Origin: Paragyromitra xinjiangensis
Taxonomy: Eukaryota > Ascomycota > Pezizomycetes > Pezizales > Discinaceae
Direction of reading: 5' to 3'
Assembly (NCBI GenBank): GCA_038503065.1
Contig: JBCAMK010000002.1
Location: 3,410,001 to 3,474,000, forward strand
Length of the DNA: 64,000 bases
Part shown: one piece after another, positions 1 to 12,116 of the stretch
Position numbering within the stretch: position 1 is the stretch's first letter
How the letters are laid out: each line of letters starts with the position of its first letter
Position numbers and translations under genes: made by a program
Notes under the pieces: model-generated
The model's input: the letters and a program-made list of their open reading frames with translations, nothing else
What the model was told of the DNA's origin: nothing
The model's database searches: none

Positions 1-1900
1 CCCTGAACTACGGCCTGGAGCGAGCATGGTGTGTTTCCTACCAACGAGGGAAGAACGCCCTCGCCATCGGATTCGACGAGGGGTGCGTCGTTATCAAAAT
101 GGGGCGAGAGGAACCTGCAGTTAGTATGGATGCTGGAGGAAAGGTTGTGTGGGCAAGACACAACGAGGTGTTGACAGCGGTTATCAAGCCAGGTGGTACG
201 TATTTTTGTCTCAAAATACCTATGGTGTTGATGAGCTGACTTTTCTTCACAGACATAAACATCAAGGACGGAGAGCCCCTTTCCCTCCCACACAAAGACC
301 TTGGATCCTGTGAAATCTACCCGCAATCCCTGCTGCACTCCCCGAATGGGCGATTCGTGTCCGTATGCGGTGACGGCGAGTATATCATTTACACTGCGCT
401 CGCATGGAGGAACAAGGCGTTTGGACAGGCATTGGATTTTGCGTGGGGTTCTAGGGACAATTCCAATGATTACGCAATCAGGGAGAGTCCAACGAGTGTG
501 AAGTTGTTTAAGAACTTTAAGGAGAAGCCAGGAGGTCTGGATGTTGGGTTTGCGGCGGATGGGCTGATTGGAGGTGTACTGCTTGCTGTGAGGGGTAATG
601 AGGCGGTCGGCCTGTTTGATTGGGAGACGGGTGGTTTGGTGAGGAGGATTGATGTTGTGCCGCATGCTGTAGGTTCTCTTAATGTCTGGGGATTGGGATT
701 TTGGATATCCTTGAGGTGGTGTGTTTTATAGGGACTGGATTACTGACATTTTGCGGCTTTTAGGTATATTGGTCTGACAGTGGTGAATTGGTTACGCTGG
801 CTTGTGAAGACGCTTTCTACGTCCTGCGATTCGACAGGGATGAATACGTCTCCGCAGTACAGAACGGAGCTGTTGAAGATGACGGCGTAGAGGCCGCTTT
901 CGAAGTCATTACTGATATCCATGAAACGTGAGTTCACACTCTACTCTCACAAACCCAATACTAATATCGCTCCAGCGTCCGCACTGGAGAGTGGGTCGGC
1001 GACTGTTTCATCTACACAAACTCCACCAACCGCCTCAACTATCTCGTCGGTGATCAAACCTACACCATTTCCCACTTCGATGCAGCTATGTATCTCCTTG
1101 GCTACATCCCACGTGATGGCCGCATCTATCTCGCCGATAAAGACGTTAATGTGGTTTCATACGCGTTGTCTCTTAATGTTGTCGAATACCAGACTGTTGT
1201 TCTACGTGGAGACATGGATGCCGCCGCAGAGCTCTTGGAAACGATCCCGCAGGATCAGAAGAACAAAATTGCGCGCTTTTTGGAGGGGCAGGGGTATAAA
1301 GAACTTGCGTTAGAAGTCGCTACAGACCCCGAACACCGCTTTGATTTAGCTTTGGGGCTTGGGAACCTCGAGATTGCGCTCGAGATTGCGAGAACAGTTG
1401 AGGAGGAACACAAGTGGAAGACAGTCGGTGACGCAGCTCTCACTAACTGGGATCTTGTTCTTGCAGAGGAGTGCTTCAGAAACGCAAAAGATCTTGGTTC
1501 ACTACTATTACTACACACCGCCACGGGCAACCTCAAGGGCCTCCGAGAGCTGTCTAAGTCCGCTGATGCGGCGGGCTCTAATAACGTTGCGTTTGCGTGT
1601 CTTTGGCAGACAGGTGATATTGCAGACTGCACTAAGTTGCTCCTTAAGACGGGGCGAATCCCTGAAGCGGCTTTATTCACGCAGACGTATAAGCCGAGTC
1701 TGACTCAGGGGGTGGTCGAGAAATGGAAAGGAAGTCTGAAGGAAGGGAAGAAGGAGAAACTAAGTGAGGCGATTGCGGTACCTGGCGAAGATAATGAACT
1801 ATTCCCAGAGTGGGACGAATATTTGAAGATCGAGGAGCAGGAAGGGGAGGATCTGATCGATGTTGGAGAGGAGATTGTTGAGACGCCAGGTGAGGAATAG
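1..1900 (+). CDS. SEC27: Coatomer subunit beta' (beta'-COP), 3' part
   Basis: This is the C-terminal portion of beta'-COP, the COPI coat subunit that forms the outer cage with alpha-COP and binds dilysine cargo on Golgi-to-ER vesicles. The gene runs off the left edge, so the N-terminal WD40 propeller is missing. Exons read as <1..195, 253..668, 764..927 and 976..1900. The introns are 57, 95 and 48 nt with GT-AG ends and keep one frame. The first exon reads in frame from base 3 (LNYGLERAWC), typical of the second propeller. Then come YWSDSGELV and YLLGYIPRDGR, followed by an alpha-solenoid (DMDAAAELLETIP, HRFDLALGLG, DLGSLLLLHTATGN). The tail is acidic and ends in TPGEE. Family assignment is secure; exon ends are by-eye. 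Confidence 0.93.
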
Positions 1901-3044
1901 ATAAATGGCAGGAGTTTGTAGATTCTTTGTTATGGTAGAAATGGTTGAAACGGTTGATGAAATGTGGTCTTATTTTTCCTTTTACGTTTTTCTGTGTGAT
2001 TCTTTTTATATTTATTTTTTCTCTCTCTGGCTGCTTCTTTTTGGTGTGGGATTTAATGCCCGTGCCTGGTCGAACTAAAAGCTTTGGAATTGAATGCGGC
2101 GCCGTGTGAGTTTTGCGTGTTATGTGAATGGCCCTAGAGAAATAGATAAGACGAGTGATTTTCTGAGATGCACTTGTTTGTTGGGTACGAGGATACTAGT
2201 CGGCTTTCTCGGGAGAGTATTTGTTTGGGAGCGAATTAATTCTTGGCAGACCAGATAGGTGTCGGTTTTTGCAACCACCCCTTCACTCTTTAGTGCTAGT
2301 CTCGCAACGTTTATTCTCTCTAAACAGGAGTTTTTTTGGTTAAGGTAGTGACTAGTAACAGTGAGTAAATAGGCTAGCTACGTGACAAGCCGGGTTGTGA
2401 GACCTTAGCACGTCTGCCTACTAGCGTATATCACGCTTTGCAATATAACCTATCGATACCCTAGGAGGAAAAAAAAAGCCAGAATGTTTCCAGGAGCTGG
2501 AAAAGTAACAGAAATTGGTTAAGAGGGTTAGTTCGGAATTGAAGGTAAGCACTATAGAGAGGGGTGTTTAGGAATATTGAAACAGTTGGGAGGTTTAATT
2601 GTGGATTCTCTCCATGTTGTTTCCATACATACGAGCGATTGGGTGTAGTTACAGTGGTACAGTGGTATACCTAACGTGTGCTGTGATTTACGGCGAGTCA
2701 ATGATACATGTCTCTGGCGCTTCGTGTGCTATACATATAGGAGTGCATCCTGCAATGTTATGCTACGATCTTATGCGAGACGTCCGTAATACTACTGGTT
2801 CTGATGCAGTTAGGCTTTTTTATTCTAAGGTTGGTTTATTGGAGCTATAATCTTGGGTTGGTATGACTAGGGGGTACGGTACGAAAAAGAGGGGTGTACT
2901 TGGTACGGCGTTAGCACGATATTCTGGTAGATACCAGGTTACTATAGGATATAACCAGTTGTGCGACTCGATTCTTTAGTGCGTCCGGTTTATTTCTATA
3001 TTTTTTAACAATTTTACCCCGTTTTTTCATACTGTATGTATCCA
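1901..3044. other. Intergenic, no gene seen
   Basis: This is downstream of beta'-COP. It is AT-rich, with T-runs just after the stop that suit a 3' UTR and polyadenylation region. The short open frames (for example 2599-2850) have no splice support, no recognisable motif and no clear coding composition. Confidence 0.6.
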
Positions 3045-3459
3045 TCCGAGGCATATGGTCTTATCTACTCGTGAGACTCTTCAAAAGCCGATTCGGAGGT
3101 CTTACTTCCAGCCAAAAGGTGCATAGCCAACTGGCTTCGGGATATCACGAATGAAATGTTGGGAACCCTTTCCTAGACCAAATATCCCTCGACTAACTAT
3201 TCGACTTTAGATGTAAATACTGCTCGGCCCTATCCTTTGTGTTGTTAATATATCCTACTTGCCTCCACCACCACCATATCCTCTCTATCTATCCTTCCTA
3301 ATATATGGTTTAGATAGTTCTCACTCAAGGATTCTCACGATGCAGTTTAGATCCGCTACTTTCTTCATTTTCCTTGTCAGCCTTGTGGCTCTCACCCAAA
3401 GTGTTGCCATTCCTGAACTAGGGGCAACGAATCTTTTAAAAACTGAAAACAAATTTTAG
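3045..3459 (+). pseudogene. Decayed tandem copy of small secreted protein gene
   Basis: An ATG at 3340 opens a 39-codon frame starting MQFRSATFFIF. It has a hydrophobic signal peptide and an AIPE segment that closely match the first exon of the intact gene at 4043-4551 (MQFKSPTFLIS, then AIPEP). After that segment the frame reads 13 unrelated codons and stops at 3459. No GT donor lies at the equivalent place, and no exon resembling the Cys-rich second or third exon follows. The similarity extends upstream: about 3045-3215 resembles about 3735-3920, so promoter and first exon were copied together. The TATA-like TATAAGTACTGC of the intact copy reads TGTAAATACTGC here. It is most likely a pseudogene; a 39-residue secreted peptide is possible but less likely. 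Confidence 0.6.
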
Positions 3460-3911
3460 TAAAGTCAAAACCCTAGTTTCTCAAAGCTATCAAAAGCTTC
3501 TTCTGGTCCCCTGCGAGCCTCGCCTGGTCCTAATTTTGTTTTGACCTGCTGCTATCTAGGCCAATTACCTGCCTGGTAACTTTGCTTTTAATCTGGGTAT
3601 TTTAGTCCCGTAGATTCGATATTACCGAGACCTTACGGTAGCTGTGATGTGGGATCACTGATTCTAGTTCCGATGTAATCTAACCTTTTTTTCTAGTAGC
3701 GGTTGATATAGTCTCGGAGTGATCTCACGCAAGCACATCTTCATCCGAGACATACGGTCTCACCTGTGAGACTACTCAAAAGCACAACAAATACCCGAAA
3801 ATCGATTCGAGTGGAGGGCCGTGGAGGTCTCGCTTCTATTATCCAACTGGTTTTGGAGCATCACCGAGGAAAGCGTGGGATCGTTCTCTAGGTTTGCTCT
3901 TCAATTTTTGG

Positions 3912-3917
3912 TATAAG
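3912..3917 (+). promoter_or_regulatory. TATA-like box of secreted protein gene
   Basis: TATAAG lies about 125 nt before the first ATG of the secreted-protein gene. The aligned position in the decayed copy reads TGTAAA. The assignment rests only on motif and position. Confidence 0.4.
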
Positions 3918-4042
3918 TACTGCCTCTTGTCCTCCCTTCTTAGCACTGGGTCAACAATCATCTCTCATCATATAGATATCACGACCTCACCTTTGCCATC
4001 AATTCCCCGCGGCGCACTCCAGTTGGTTCCCACTTATTTCTC

Positions 4043-4551
4043 ATGATGCAATTTAAATCCCCTACTTTCCTCATCTCTCTCATTAGCCTTGTCGCACTCG
4101 TTCAGGGTACTGCCGTTGCTATTCCCGAACCTGCTCCACAGGTATGTATCAATCACCATTCTCTGAAAATTATATATGTGGTCACTCCGCGTCCAGGCAC
4201 ATAGCTTATTCCGGGTTCTAGGCTTTAGCCCAAACTTGTCGTGAGCAAATCTCGACTCTCGCATTCTTCGAGTCAGTGAGAGACGGGCTTCGCGAAATAG
4301 CCCCTGGGACATATGAGCCTGGAGATATCTACCTCAATGAGGAAGAGTGTACCGCATGCTTGTAAGTTCTCACCTTTGGTTAAACTATCAAGGACCCTGG
4401 AAGCTAATACCCACAACCCATTTTCAGCAGGGAGATCCTAGCGGACTGCAACCCTAGCAACAGTCTGGGGCTTGAGAATATGCCCGGTTTTTTTAAGTGC
4501 ATTATCACTAAGGCGAAAGGGGGGTTATGTGACAACGCTACAGACCCATAG
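4043..4551 (+). CDS. Small secreted cysteine-rich protein
   Basis: The model is 4043..4141, 4222..4361 and 4428..4551, 120 aa in three exons, with GT-AG introns of 80 and 66 nt that keep one frame. Two ATGs lie in tandem (4043, 4046). The N-terminus is a signal peptide (hydrophobic LISLISLVALVQG). The mature part holds six cysteines: one early (AQTC), a CTAC pair, and three spaced ones (ADC, FKC, GLC). Three disulfides would fit an extracellular protein. A TATA-like element lies at 3912-3917. I do not recognise a family. Size, signal peptide and cysteines resemble fungal secreted effector-type or surface proteins, but that is inference. The third-exon acceptor is cagcag, so two in-frame isoforms are possible. 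A degraded tandem copy lies just upstream. Confidence 0.75.
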
Positions 4552-5680
4552 TTTAAATGCGCATTCCCTAGGGTGGATGGGGACATAGCTTCTACCTGAT
4601 AAGCAAGATTTCCTGGAGTAGAATAAATAACAAAGTTTGTGGTTAATGTACCACGAAATCAACTCAAACATTGGTGATCAATTCTAACTAGTACATTCCA
4701 AGAGGAGAGAAATCAAACTTAACGTGATATTTAAATAGTTTAACCTGCCAATGAAAGAATCTTGTTTGGTCGCCTCATAGCTATCGCCTTACCTTTTGTG
4801 CCCACTTGGAAGAAACCACCCTAACGATATTCAGATGTTCCAGTTCAAATTTTGGGAAACATGGAAACAAACCTCTAGTCTAAAACTAAAAATCTTGTGA
4901 TATAACGCTAAGCCACTATCAAAGGCTCCTCAAGGAACGGTTAGGACAAACGACAGATAGATGCAGTGGTTGTGGTGAAACGATTGCTATTGCTCTCAAA
5001 CTAGCGGTTCATCATCCCCAGACGCTAACCAACGGAGTGAAGAAGGAGAGAAAGAAGGCGAAGCGACAAAGTTTACATCCATCGGAAGTAGTTATCTACT
5101 AAGAGGCGAATAGACCTTGTTCTTATGCACACTGCCCTTGGTATGGGTGGGGTTAGGTATCATGGGGTCATCACCAGAAACCACGAAACACGACCCTCAC
5201 CACCCAAGAAATCTTCTAAAGAACCCTCCCAGCAACAAAATCGCTTCACCTATCTATCATACTAACTTAACAAAATCAGATATCCACCCCCGACAAAGCC
5301 CAAGACCACACGAGTTGCGTCACGATGACTCACTCGACCAATCATTCGCGCCATAAAGCAAGCACGAAAACGAAAAACGAAATGAAACAAAGCTGCCAGT
5401 ATAAGACGTACTAGAAAGGTAGCTATGAATATAAAAATCCAAATCCGCCAACCGAGCTCATGGAGAAACCACAGTACCCCACACCCATATACGGCTTGCC
5501 CCCCTCTCATCCTGTAACATCTATCCTTCTAAACCCTTGAAATCATTAAATGAAATCCGCGCCAAATAATTTGATATAAAAAAAGGCCACCTAAGTATAG
5601 CGTTCCTCCCCATATAAAACCCCACTTGCTTTTTATATTGTCCTCTCACTCATTTTATCGCGCCCTCACATCTCAAAAGA
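4552..5680. other. Intergenic between convergent genes
   Basis: This lies between the 3' ends of the secreted-protein gene (+) and the transporter gene (-). It is AT-rich. The open frames at 5117-5356 and 5262-5510 overlap on opposite strands and show no motif, so I call no gene. Confidence 0.6.
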
Positions 5681-7513
5681 TCAATCGTCTTCATCCGTGA
5701 TATCATCTTCAACTTTCTTCTCCTCGTTCATCTCCTTCCATGTACTCCAACTCAGCAAAAAGAACGCACCAACGATCAGCGACCCGCCCACCAGGGCTGC
5801 GAGAGTGATTGGTGTGCCAAAGATCATCCAGTCTGTAACTGCGACTAGGAATATCGTGAGTCTGTTCGAGTATCCGTTAGCAAGGGATTTATAGGGCAAT
5901 AAGAGTAAAGAGGGATAGTTTACAGTCCAGCAACACTACTGAGAACAGGACTAGTAAGACTCATTAGAATCAAGAAAGACCCGCTGAACACGACATTAGA
6001 GAGGACGGAGATGGCGAGCAACGAGGCAGCTTGGCCAGTAGGCAGTTCGAATTTCTCGATTCCGGTAATGTGGAGTATGGGGAGCGGAATCCATAGTACA
6101 AGCTGTACCATCCTTTGTTAGTGTTTCGCCAAATTAGGTTTCACAGACCATAGAAGACTAGAACTTACCAAGGTAAACGTGCCAATCCCACTTCCAACAG
6201 CGTTTGAAAAAATCATACTCCGTCCTGAACTTGTCCCTTCGGGCGGACATGCTAGCCATTTGTATAGCACCTCATAGAATCCATACAGGACACTTCCAAC
6301 ACCAATGATCACATTCCCCAATAACCTATTTTTACTTTCCGCCGTCTCGCCTTCTGGCTTATCTCCATACGCTACAATCAGTACCCCCACGATCGCAATC
6401 GCCACACTGATAAGCCTATCTATTTTCACCTTCTCCCCTAACAACGGAATTGAGAATGCATATGCAAAAAATGCGTTGCAGTTATAGATTGCAGTAAGAT
6501 CGCTAGGCGTGGTCAGGGAAACAGCGATATACCACGTTGAGCCAGCGACAGTAAGTGCACAAGTGATAAAAATGATCCTGCGTATCATGAAATAAGTAGG
6601 ATCACGCTGGATCTGCGAGTGGGAAAGACGTAGAGACCGTGACCGGACCATTTGTGCTGTGGTTTTGAGATGACGGATGTGGGAGATAAGAAAAGGGCGC
6701 CAGGGGACCGAAGGCTTGCGAGCTTTAAGGATTAGGAGTTGGAAGGGCCAGAGAATAGCCCAGGAGCCGTGGGTTAGGTATCTAGAATCGTGATTTTAGC
6801 TATCGCCAAGCTTGCAGGATAGTATAAGAGCTGAGAGAGAGATGCAAACTTACAGCATAGCATATGCTTTCTGCCATCCGAGCTCGATCTGGATATACTG
6901 TGCTGTCTCAGTTTGTACCTGCAAGCTAGTTCAGCTACGATTCCACACTAAATACTCAACCGAAATCAAAAAATACCACAAACGAAACTAGCGACAGAAT
7001 CAAAAAAATTGCCGCCAGCACGTACTTTTTCCGGTTCTCAGCTCTGTACACCGCGCACTGTTAACCCTCTTGTTCATCCAGCCTGGCCATAGCCCCGTTC
7101 CCTTCTAAGAGCCCCTTCCTCGGTGTATTAGAAAGAGTTCCTGACCTCGCCAAAGTATTCGTTGGACTCCTACTTCTCATCTCATGCCTCCTTCTATCCC
7201 TTTCTCTTATTTCCGCCTCCCCAGCAACACCTTCATAGCTGCTTCGTCCCCTCCCAAGCCCTCCCTCAACCTCCACATCATCTGCTAGCAGCGGTTCTGC
7301 AGAACGGCCTTCAGAGGGTCGACTCATCATCTTTGGTCGCGAATCCCAGTCCCACATCTCGTCGTCGCTATCTTCTTCAGTATCTTCTCTATCAGCAGCG
7401 TAGGGGTCGTCGTTTTCACGGGGTGGCCGTCGTTCTAAGGTTGAGAGTTCTTGGCTGGAACGCATCGGTTCGGTTGCTGCGTTGTGGGGGGGGAGGACGC
7501 TTTTGTTTGGCAT
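5681..7513 (-). CDS. DMT-superfamily transporter (SLC35F / YML018C-type)
   Basis: This is a multi-pass membrane protein of the drug/metabolite transporter superfamily, related to SLC35F5 and yeast YML018C/Thi74, probably in vacuole or Golgi membrane; the substrate is unknown. The model is complement(5681..5861, 5924..6102, 6169..6781, 6854..6918, 6977..7043, 7146..7513), 490 aa. A hydrophilic acidic N-terminus of about 125 residues (DREDTEEDSDDE) precedes the helices. Family-like segments are SFVVQTETAQYIQIELGW, LYLTHGSWAILWP, PSDLTAIYNCNAFFAY and SVLYGFYEVLYKW. The C-terminus is acidic and ends in TDEDD. The first junction is the weak point. Direct read-through meets an in-frame TAA at about 7064, and I remove it with a 102-nt intron (7044-7145) whose donor is weak. 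The other four introns (62, 66, 72 and 58 nt) are clean. Confidence 0.83.
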
Positions 7514-8374
7514 CAGGGTTTCAGGGCTTCGGGCTTACGTTACCGGCGTTCGAAGGCTGGGCGAACGGAACTAGATACTGGTCGGTTTGGTAATACTTAG
7601 CAGATGTGAAACTAGGTAGAGATGTGATAGTTTTGCTTGCGTGGGGGGAGATCTAGATCAAGTGGCTCGGATCTAAGGTCAGGCGCTGGTACCCGGGGCT
7701 GAGGAAGAGATCAGGAACAGTTCTTTGGTGATTCGACAGTGCGACGTCAGCTTGCAGAACACGGATCCCCTAATGATCTGTGCAACTCGTGGTTATCGTG
7801 TGTCCCATTTAATAACTATTTTTAGAATCTGCTCCCTGTCAAAGTTATCGTCGCATTTCGTCGCATTTCGTCTTACCGGTTTTGATATTAGATATCAGGT
7901 GAATGATTATATGACTGTGGTTTATAACTTGGATCACGAGACTGAAAGGGGTTTGGAGCGAGCACTAACTACCTGATCTCAATATACTCTGGACGTCATT
8001 CGCTCCAACCTTAGACAAGGATACAAGCAACCCGCTAGACTCACAGGACGAAAAAACAAGTGAATAAACAAAGTACTTTCTTGGCAGTAAAATTTTATCC
8101 ATCCTTATGTTACTTTTTTTCTACTTAACCACGGTGCTAGTGACGTGAATGGAAAGGCTCACTTGGAACGACACAAACTAACACTACTCGTCAACAGGCC
8201 TTGAAAACTATGTCGCAACACCCCAGTCAATCTCTTGCTAGCTTGCAATTTCTGCAACTAAACGTCATATCAAACTACCCCATGATGCGAAACCATGAAG
8301 TAAACCCATGGCCTGTACTTGAGGTGACTCCACACACCCCCGTAAACCGCGGAGAACGAGGCAGAACCAATACA
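7514..8374. other. Intergenic; promoter side of transporter gene
   Basis: No gene is seen. A short direct repeat (tcgtcgcattt twice, about 7849-7872) lies here. The 83-codon frame at 7725-7976 has no recognisable features. Confidence 0.55.
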
Positions 8375-8945
8375 TCACTCTTCCTCTAAGTTTGTCTCCT
8401 TCTCAACAAGGCCCACGACCATATTTACAAATTCCTCCACCTCCACATTCTCCTCCCTCAGCCGTCTAATCTTCCCAACTCCAGCTCTAGCCCCTTTCTC
8501 GGCGTTCCATGGCCTAGGAGTATTCTGTTCCCACCCACCCCTACCACCTCTCCCCCTCCCTCTTCCCCCTCTGCCACGATGTACAAACCCAGGCGGAGGC
8601 TCCAGCGTCGCCCTATGAACACTAAGAAGATGCCTGCGAAGACTCGGCGACGCTAGCATCTGCTGGACCTCAGGGGACTCCAATAACGGAGCGAAAATAT
8701 CATCCTTCTTCCCACTAGCCTCCTCCTCCTTCACAATTATTGGCTCTGCCGACGCTGGTTTGGCAGGAGTCTCTTGTTCAGACTTTTCGTGTTCGGCTTT
8801 ATGCGGTTTGTAGCAAACGAGGGAACAACTAGAGAGAGGCTAATTAGCTAGGTAGAAGGGATGGTGAGGTGGCGTACTAAGGGATTTCGCATTTAGGGCA
8901 TTTGTATTTTGAGGACTCTGCGTTGCAGATTCCACAGATTGCCAT
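8375..8945 (-). CDS. HIT1: HIT-type zinc-finger protein (Hit1/ZNHIT3-like)
   Basis: The model is complement(8375..8828, 8878..8945), 173 aa, with a 49-nt intron. The N-terminus is a zf-HIT domain: CGIC, then CPKC, then CSLVC and HKAEHE. This Cys/His spacing binds two zincs. The intron falls inside the finger (IPY|CSLVC) and joining it restores the motif, which fixes the start at 8945. The C-terminal half carries LLESPEVQQML and LRRHLLSVH, as in Hit1/ZNHIT3, a box C/D snoRNP assembly factor that works with Rsa1/NUFIP. An RGG-like Gly/Arg stretch (RGRGGRGRGRGG) in the linker could bind RNA. Other zf-HIT families (Bcd1, Vps71) are the alternatives; small size and C-terminal motifs favour Hit1. 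Confidence 0.82.
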
Positions 8946-10096
8946 GATAGTCGCGATCGGAGCTTTGAAGGTGGGTGCTGAGATTTAAAGGATCGCTGGG
9001 GCTTATGCAGAGCCGCATGCTTGGCGTTTGGCTTGCCCTAACCCTAGGGGCTAAGGTGGCTGGATGGAGGAGGGTTAGGCAGCAGGAAAGGAAGGGATAA
9101 TTTAGAAGCAGTGGGGCATCAATAGTAGCTGATAGGATATAAGATATTGTGACTTTTTTTCTTTGCTAAAATGTCAACCTCATGCTTACATGTATATTTA
9201 TTGGAACAATAAGCGTTAGTAGGAAAATAATAGTTCGGGAGACCACCATTCCTTAATATTGGCGGTTGGCAGATAAACTCCAAGGTGGTACAGTTGTACG
9301 AGCAAGTCCGGCGATGGGTGGTAGTGCACGTGCCGTACGGGTGGTGACCTTTCTACCCCACTCCACATCTCCTAGAAACCCCAATAAGACCCAATAAAGA
9401 TCACCAACCAACCATGAATGCATACATATAGTATTAATCCGGCTTGTTTGAGGGAGATGCCAAGCCCACCACCACTGTATCATTGTTAACTTCACTTAGC
9501 GCTCATATACCCCCTAGCGTGTAGTATAACCTCACCTCACCAATAATGATCTTAGTTCAACATCATAAAAGATCGCAGAATAGCAATTTTGTTTAGGGAT
9601 AAATCATAAGCACATTTTTGGGAGTAGGTGGCCAAACCAGAAAGGTAAAGAATCATATCTCTAGCTAGTAGCTTTATCACGTTTTCCGCTATTACCACCC
9701 TTCCTGCCCACTTCTGACCCGCTTTGATTTCTCTCAAGCCTGTCTATGTCCAGTGGCACTAATAATGGTCAGTACCACTTATAACAAGAAAATATAAATT
9801 AGGTTCTAGCCTTTCGAGTAAGAGGAGGCTACGTATTTGCCAAATACCAACCCGAGCTAGTTAGCCCCCCTACCACCACCACAAGGTCATATCTCTAGAA
9901 TCGACTAGACCAAACAACTGATAAATAAACACAGGGGGAATAAATTAAAGTACACAATACAGACCCCCTTTTTCTGGGCAGTTTTTCCTATCCTACAAAA
10001 CCTCCCCCGCTTCACTCGTGCATCTTTCCTTTCTCCATGACTCGTTTTCCCTCCGCAAACTACCACCACCCTTCATTTTTAGCTTTAGCCAAATAT
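8946..10096. other. Intergenic, no gene seen
   Basis: This lies between the start of the HIT-finger gene and the 3' end of the AT-hook gene, both on the minus strand. It is AT-rich, and the two short open frames (9253-9495, 9552-9737) have no coding features. Confidence 0.55.
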
Positions 10097-12116
10097 TTAA
10101 ACAAAGTCACGATTAAGTAAACCCTCCGAGTCCCACACATCCAACCACTCATTAACAATCTTTTCCATCTCTTCAGTATTTTCCAACCAGCTGTCATCCT
10201 CGGGAATAAGGTCATCGATATCTTCGGCAGGCGACTGCCTGGGTAGTTCTGGTCCCAGTTCCTTCGGCGGATCCTGAGCCGGTTTATCTAACTCTCCACT
10301 AAACCCCAAAAACATAGAGATACTTGGGTATATGATATTTGGCCAATCCTTTACTGGAAGAACCTGCTCCTGCTCATCCGGCTTAGTATGGGTGGTTTCT
10401 ACGTCTGGTGAGCGCGTGCTGCTTGCAGCCCCTTCGACTAGTTGTGCTGGGTCTGAGGATCCTGCTATTGACCCCGACGAATGCGTAGAAATAGGTGTTT
10501 TTGTTTCGGGGCGTGTCGGAGAAGTTCCTGTCTCCATTATAAACGGCGGGTATGTAGGTTGTGTCGATGAAAGCCATTGGTTGATATGGGAGAAAGCGGG
10601 GCTAGGCATGCCGTCTGAGTTCATTCTCTGTGAAACGCCCGGGGAAATTTGCGGGGCGGTCTGAAGATTTAAATAATTATGGAATTGATGCTGCTGTTGG
10701 ACCTGCAGCTTCCTGGGATAAGGGTCCAGATTCGTTCTGGGTGTTTCTAGGCATAACTGGGCATTTGGTACGTAAATCTTAGGATGTATGCTTAACTCAC
10801 CAGGGCCCTCTAACAAAGGTGCTTGGTGAGACGAGGCATATATGCTTCCTTGGGTGATTCGCGGGGCTTGAGATGGGTACTGATAGTGGGGGTTTGCATC
10901 TCGCTGGGCAGGCTGCGGGTAACTCGAAATTAAGAATAAGCTCTAAAGTTTTCCAGCGAAACAGGACATTGAAGTGTTAGGTACTGACATTATTCATAGC
11001 AATTTGTGGGCATTGTTGACGATCTGGCGTTTGGAGAACTAAACGTGGAGGTGACTTCATGAGACCCAAGTTCGAGGACGACTGCTGGAGATGAGCATCC
11101 CAGCTCCCCTGGGTGGCTTGTGGGCATGAGTTTGGGATTGGGGCTTGAGTATATCTGGTGGCCTGTGGCAGATGGGTTGATAGCTGGGAATGGCAGTTTC
11201 TAGCTACTAGGGAGTTTTGTGGGCGGTTTTCATGACTGATCGGGCGTCGGCCCGGAAGGAGAACAGGATGAGATGGCCTAGCAGCATTCGGAGCAAAGGA
11301 TGGTGGCCAAGAGCGGTGAGTTTGGTTCCTTAGGACTACTTGAGAATCCTGTTCTGGGCTGTGTATCTCAATGGGATTCGCTGTGGATTCTCCAGTGCGA
11401 TTTGGAGGCAGGGACGACACAGGCCGTGAACCCGAGCTAGATTTTCGACCCCGCGATACTTGAGGCTTTTTCACTTTAGATGCCGCCTTCTGTGTAGATA
11501 CCTCTTTACGAGGTCGTCCTCTCTTTTTCTGGGGTTTTGGGGTTAGGTTATAATAAATGCCATCGGGGTTCTCCATGGGGGAATTGGTCCTAGGTCTGCT
11601 GGGGGTATTTCTTTGATTTTTTTGTGAAGAGGTCACACGCTTGTTCACGGGAGGAGCCAAAGGGCCCATGGGAGCACAAGGAGCGTCATCTGAGGGGTTG
11701 AGTCTATCTCCGCTTGCCGGGCTAAAGTCGTTGTTTTGTAGAGAGCTCTGGTGCCCGTCCACTAGAGGTGTAGGGTGACTATTGCTCTCATGAACTCTTG
11801 CGATATTGTCGTTCAAGTTTTGATAGGGGTTGATATTATCCGAGTGCTCGTTAGTACCTTGCCCGGTTGGAATACTATTGCCCTGATATTGTGGAAAGTT
11901 GATGTATTGGTTCACATACATGTACCGAGGAGCCAAGTTGTGCTGGCCAGGGAGGCCAGCCTGAGCTTGGGTCCAGTGAGAAGCGGTAAGGCTTGATTGA
12001 GGGTTTTGGGGCTTCGAACTATACGGAGACTGCCATTGTGAAGGACTGGAATGGTTGGTTAGCAGGAGCTTACCGAATTGGTCCCACCCTCCACCGTTGG
12101 GCGGTGGTTTGGCCAT
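10097..12116 (-). CDS. AT-hook protein, otherwise unknown
   Basis: The model is complement(10097..10942, 10989..12116), 657 aa, with one 46-nt intron (GTCAGT donor, CTTTAG acceptor) that keeps the frame. The protein is Pro/Ser/Gln/Asn-rich and probably mostly disordered. A basic patch at about residues 195-215 contains a canonical AT-hook core (KKRGRPRK), which binds the minor groove of AT-rich DNA, so a nuclear chromatin or transcription role is inferred. The C-terminus is acidic (DIDDLIPEDDSWLENTEE) with WLDVWDSEGLL near the end, which could be an activation segment. The frame stays open upstream of the ATG back to a good acceptor (CTAATCTTATTCACAG, about 12154-12169), so an extra 5' exon is possible and the true start may lie upstream. 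No family recognised. Confidence 0.66.

Noticed and set aside
12034..12072. Apparent tiny intron in the AT-hook gene (GTAAGC ... TGCTAAC ... TTCCAG)
   Set aside because: The motifs are good but the intron would be only 28 nt, below fungal minimum, and removal breaks the frame.
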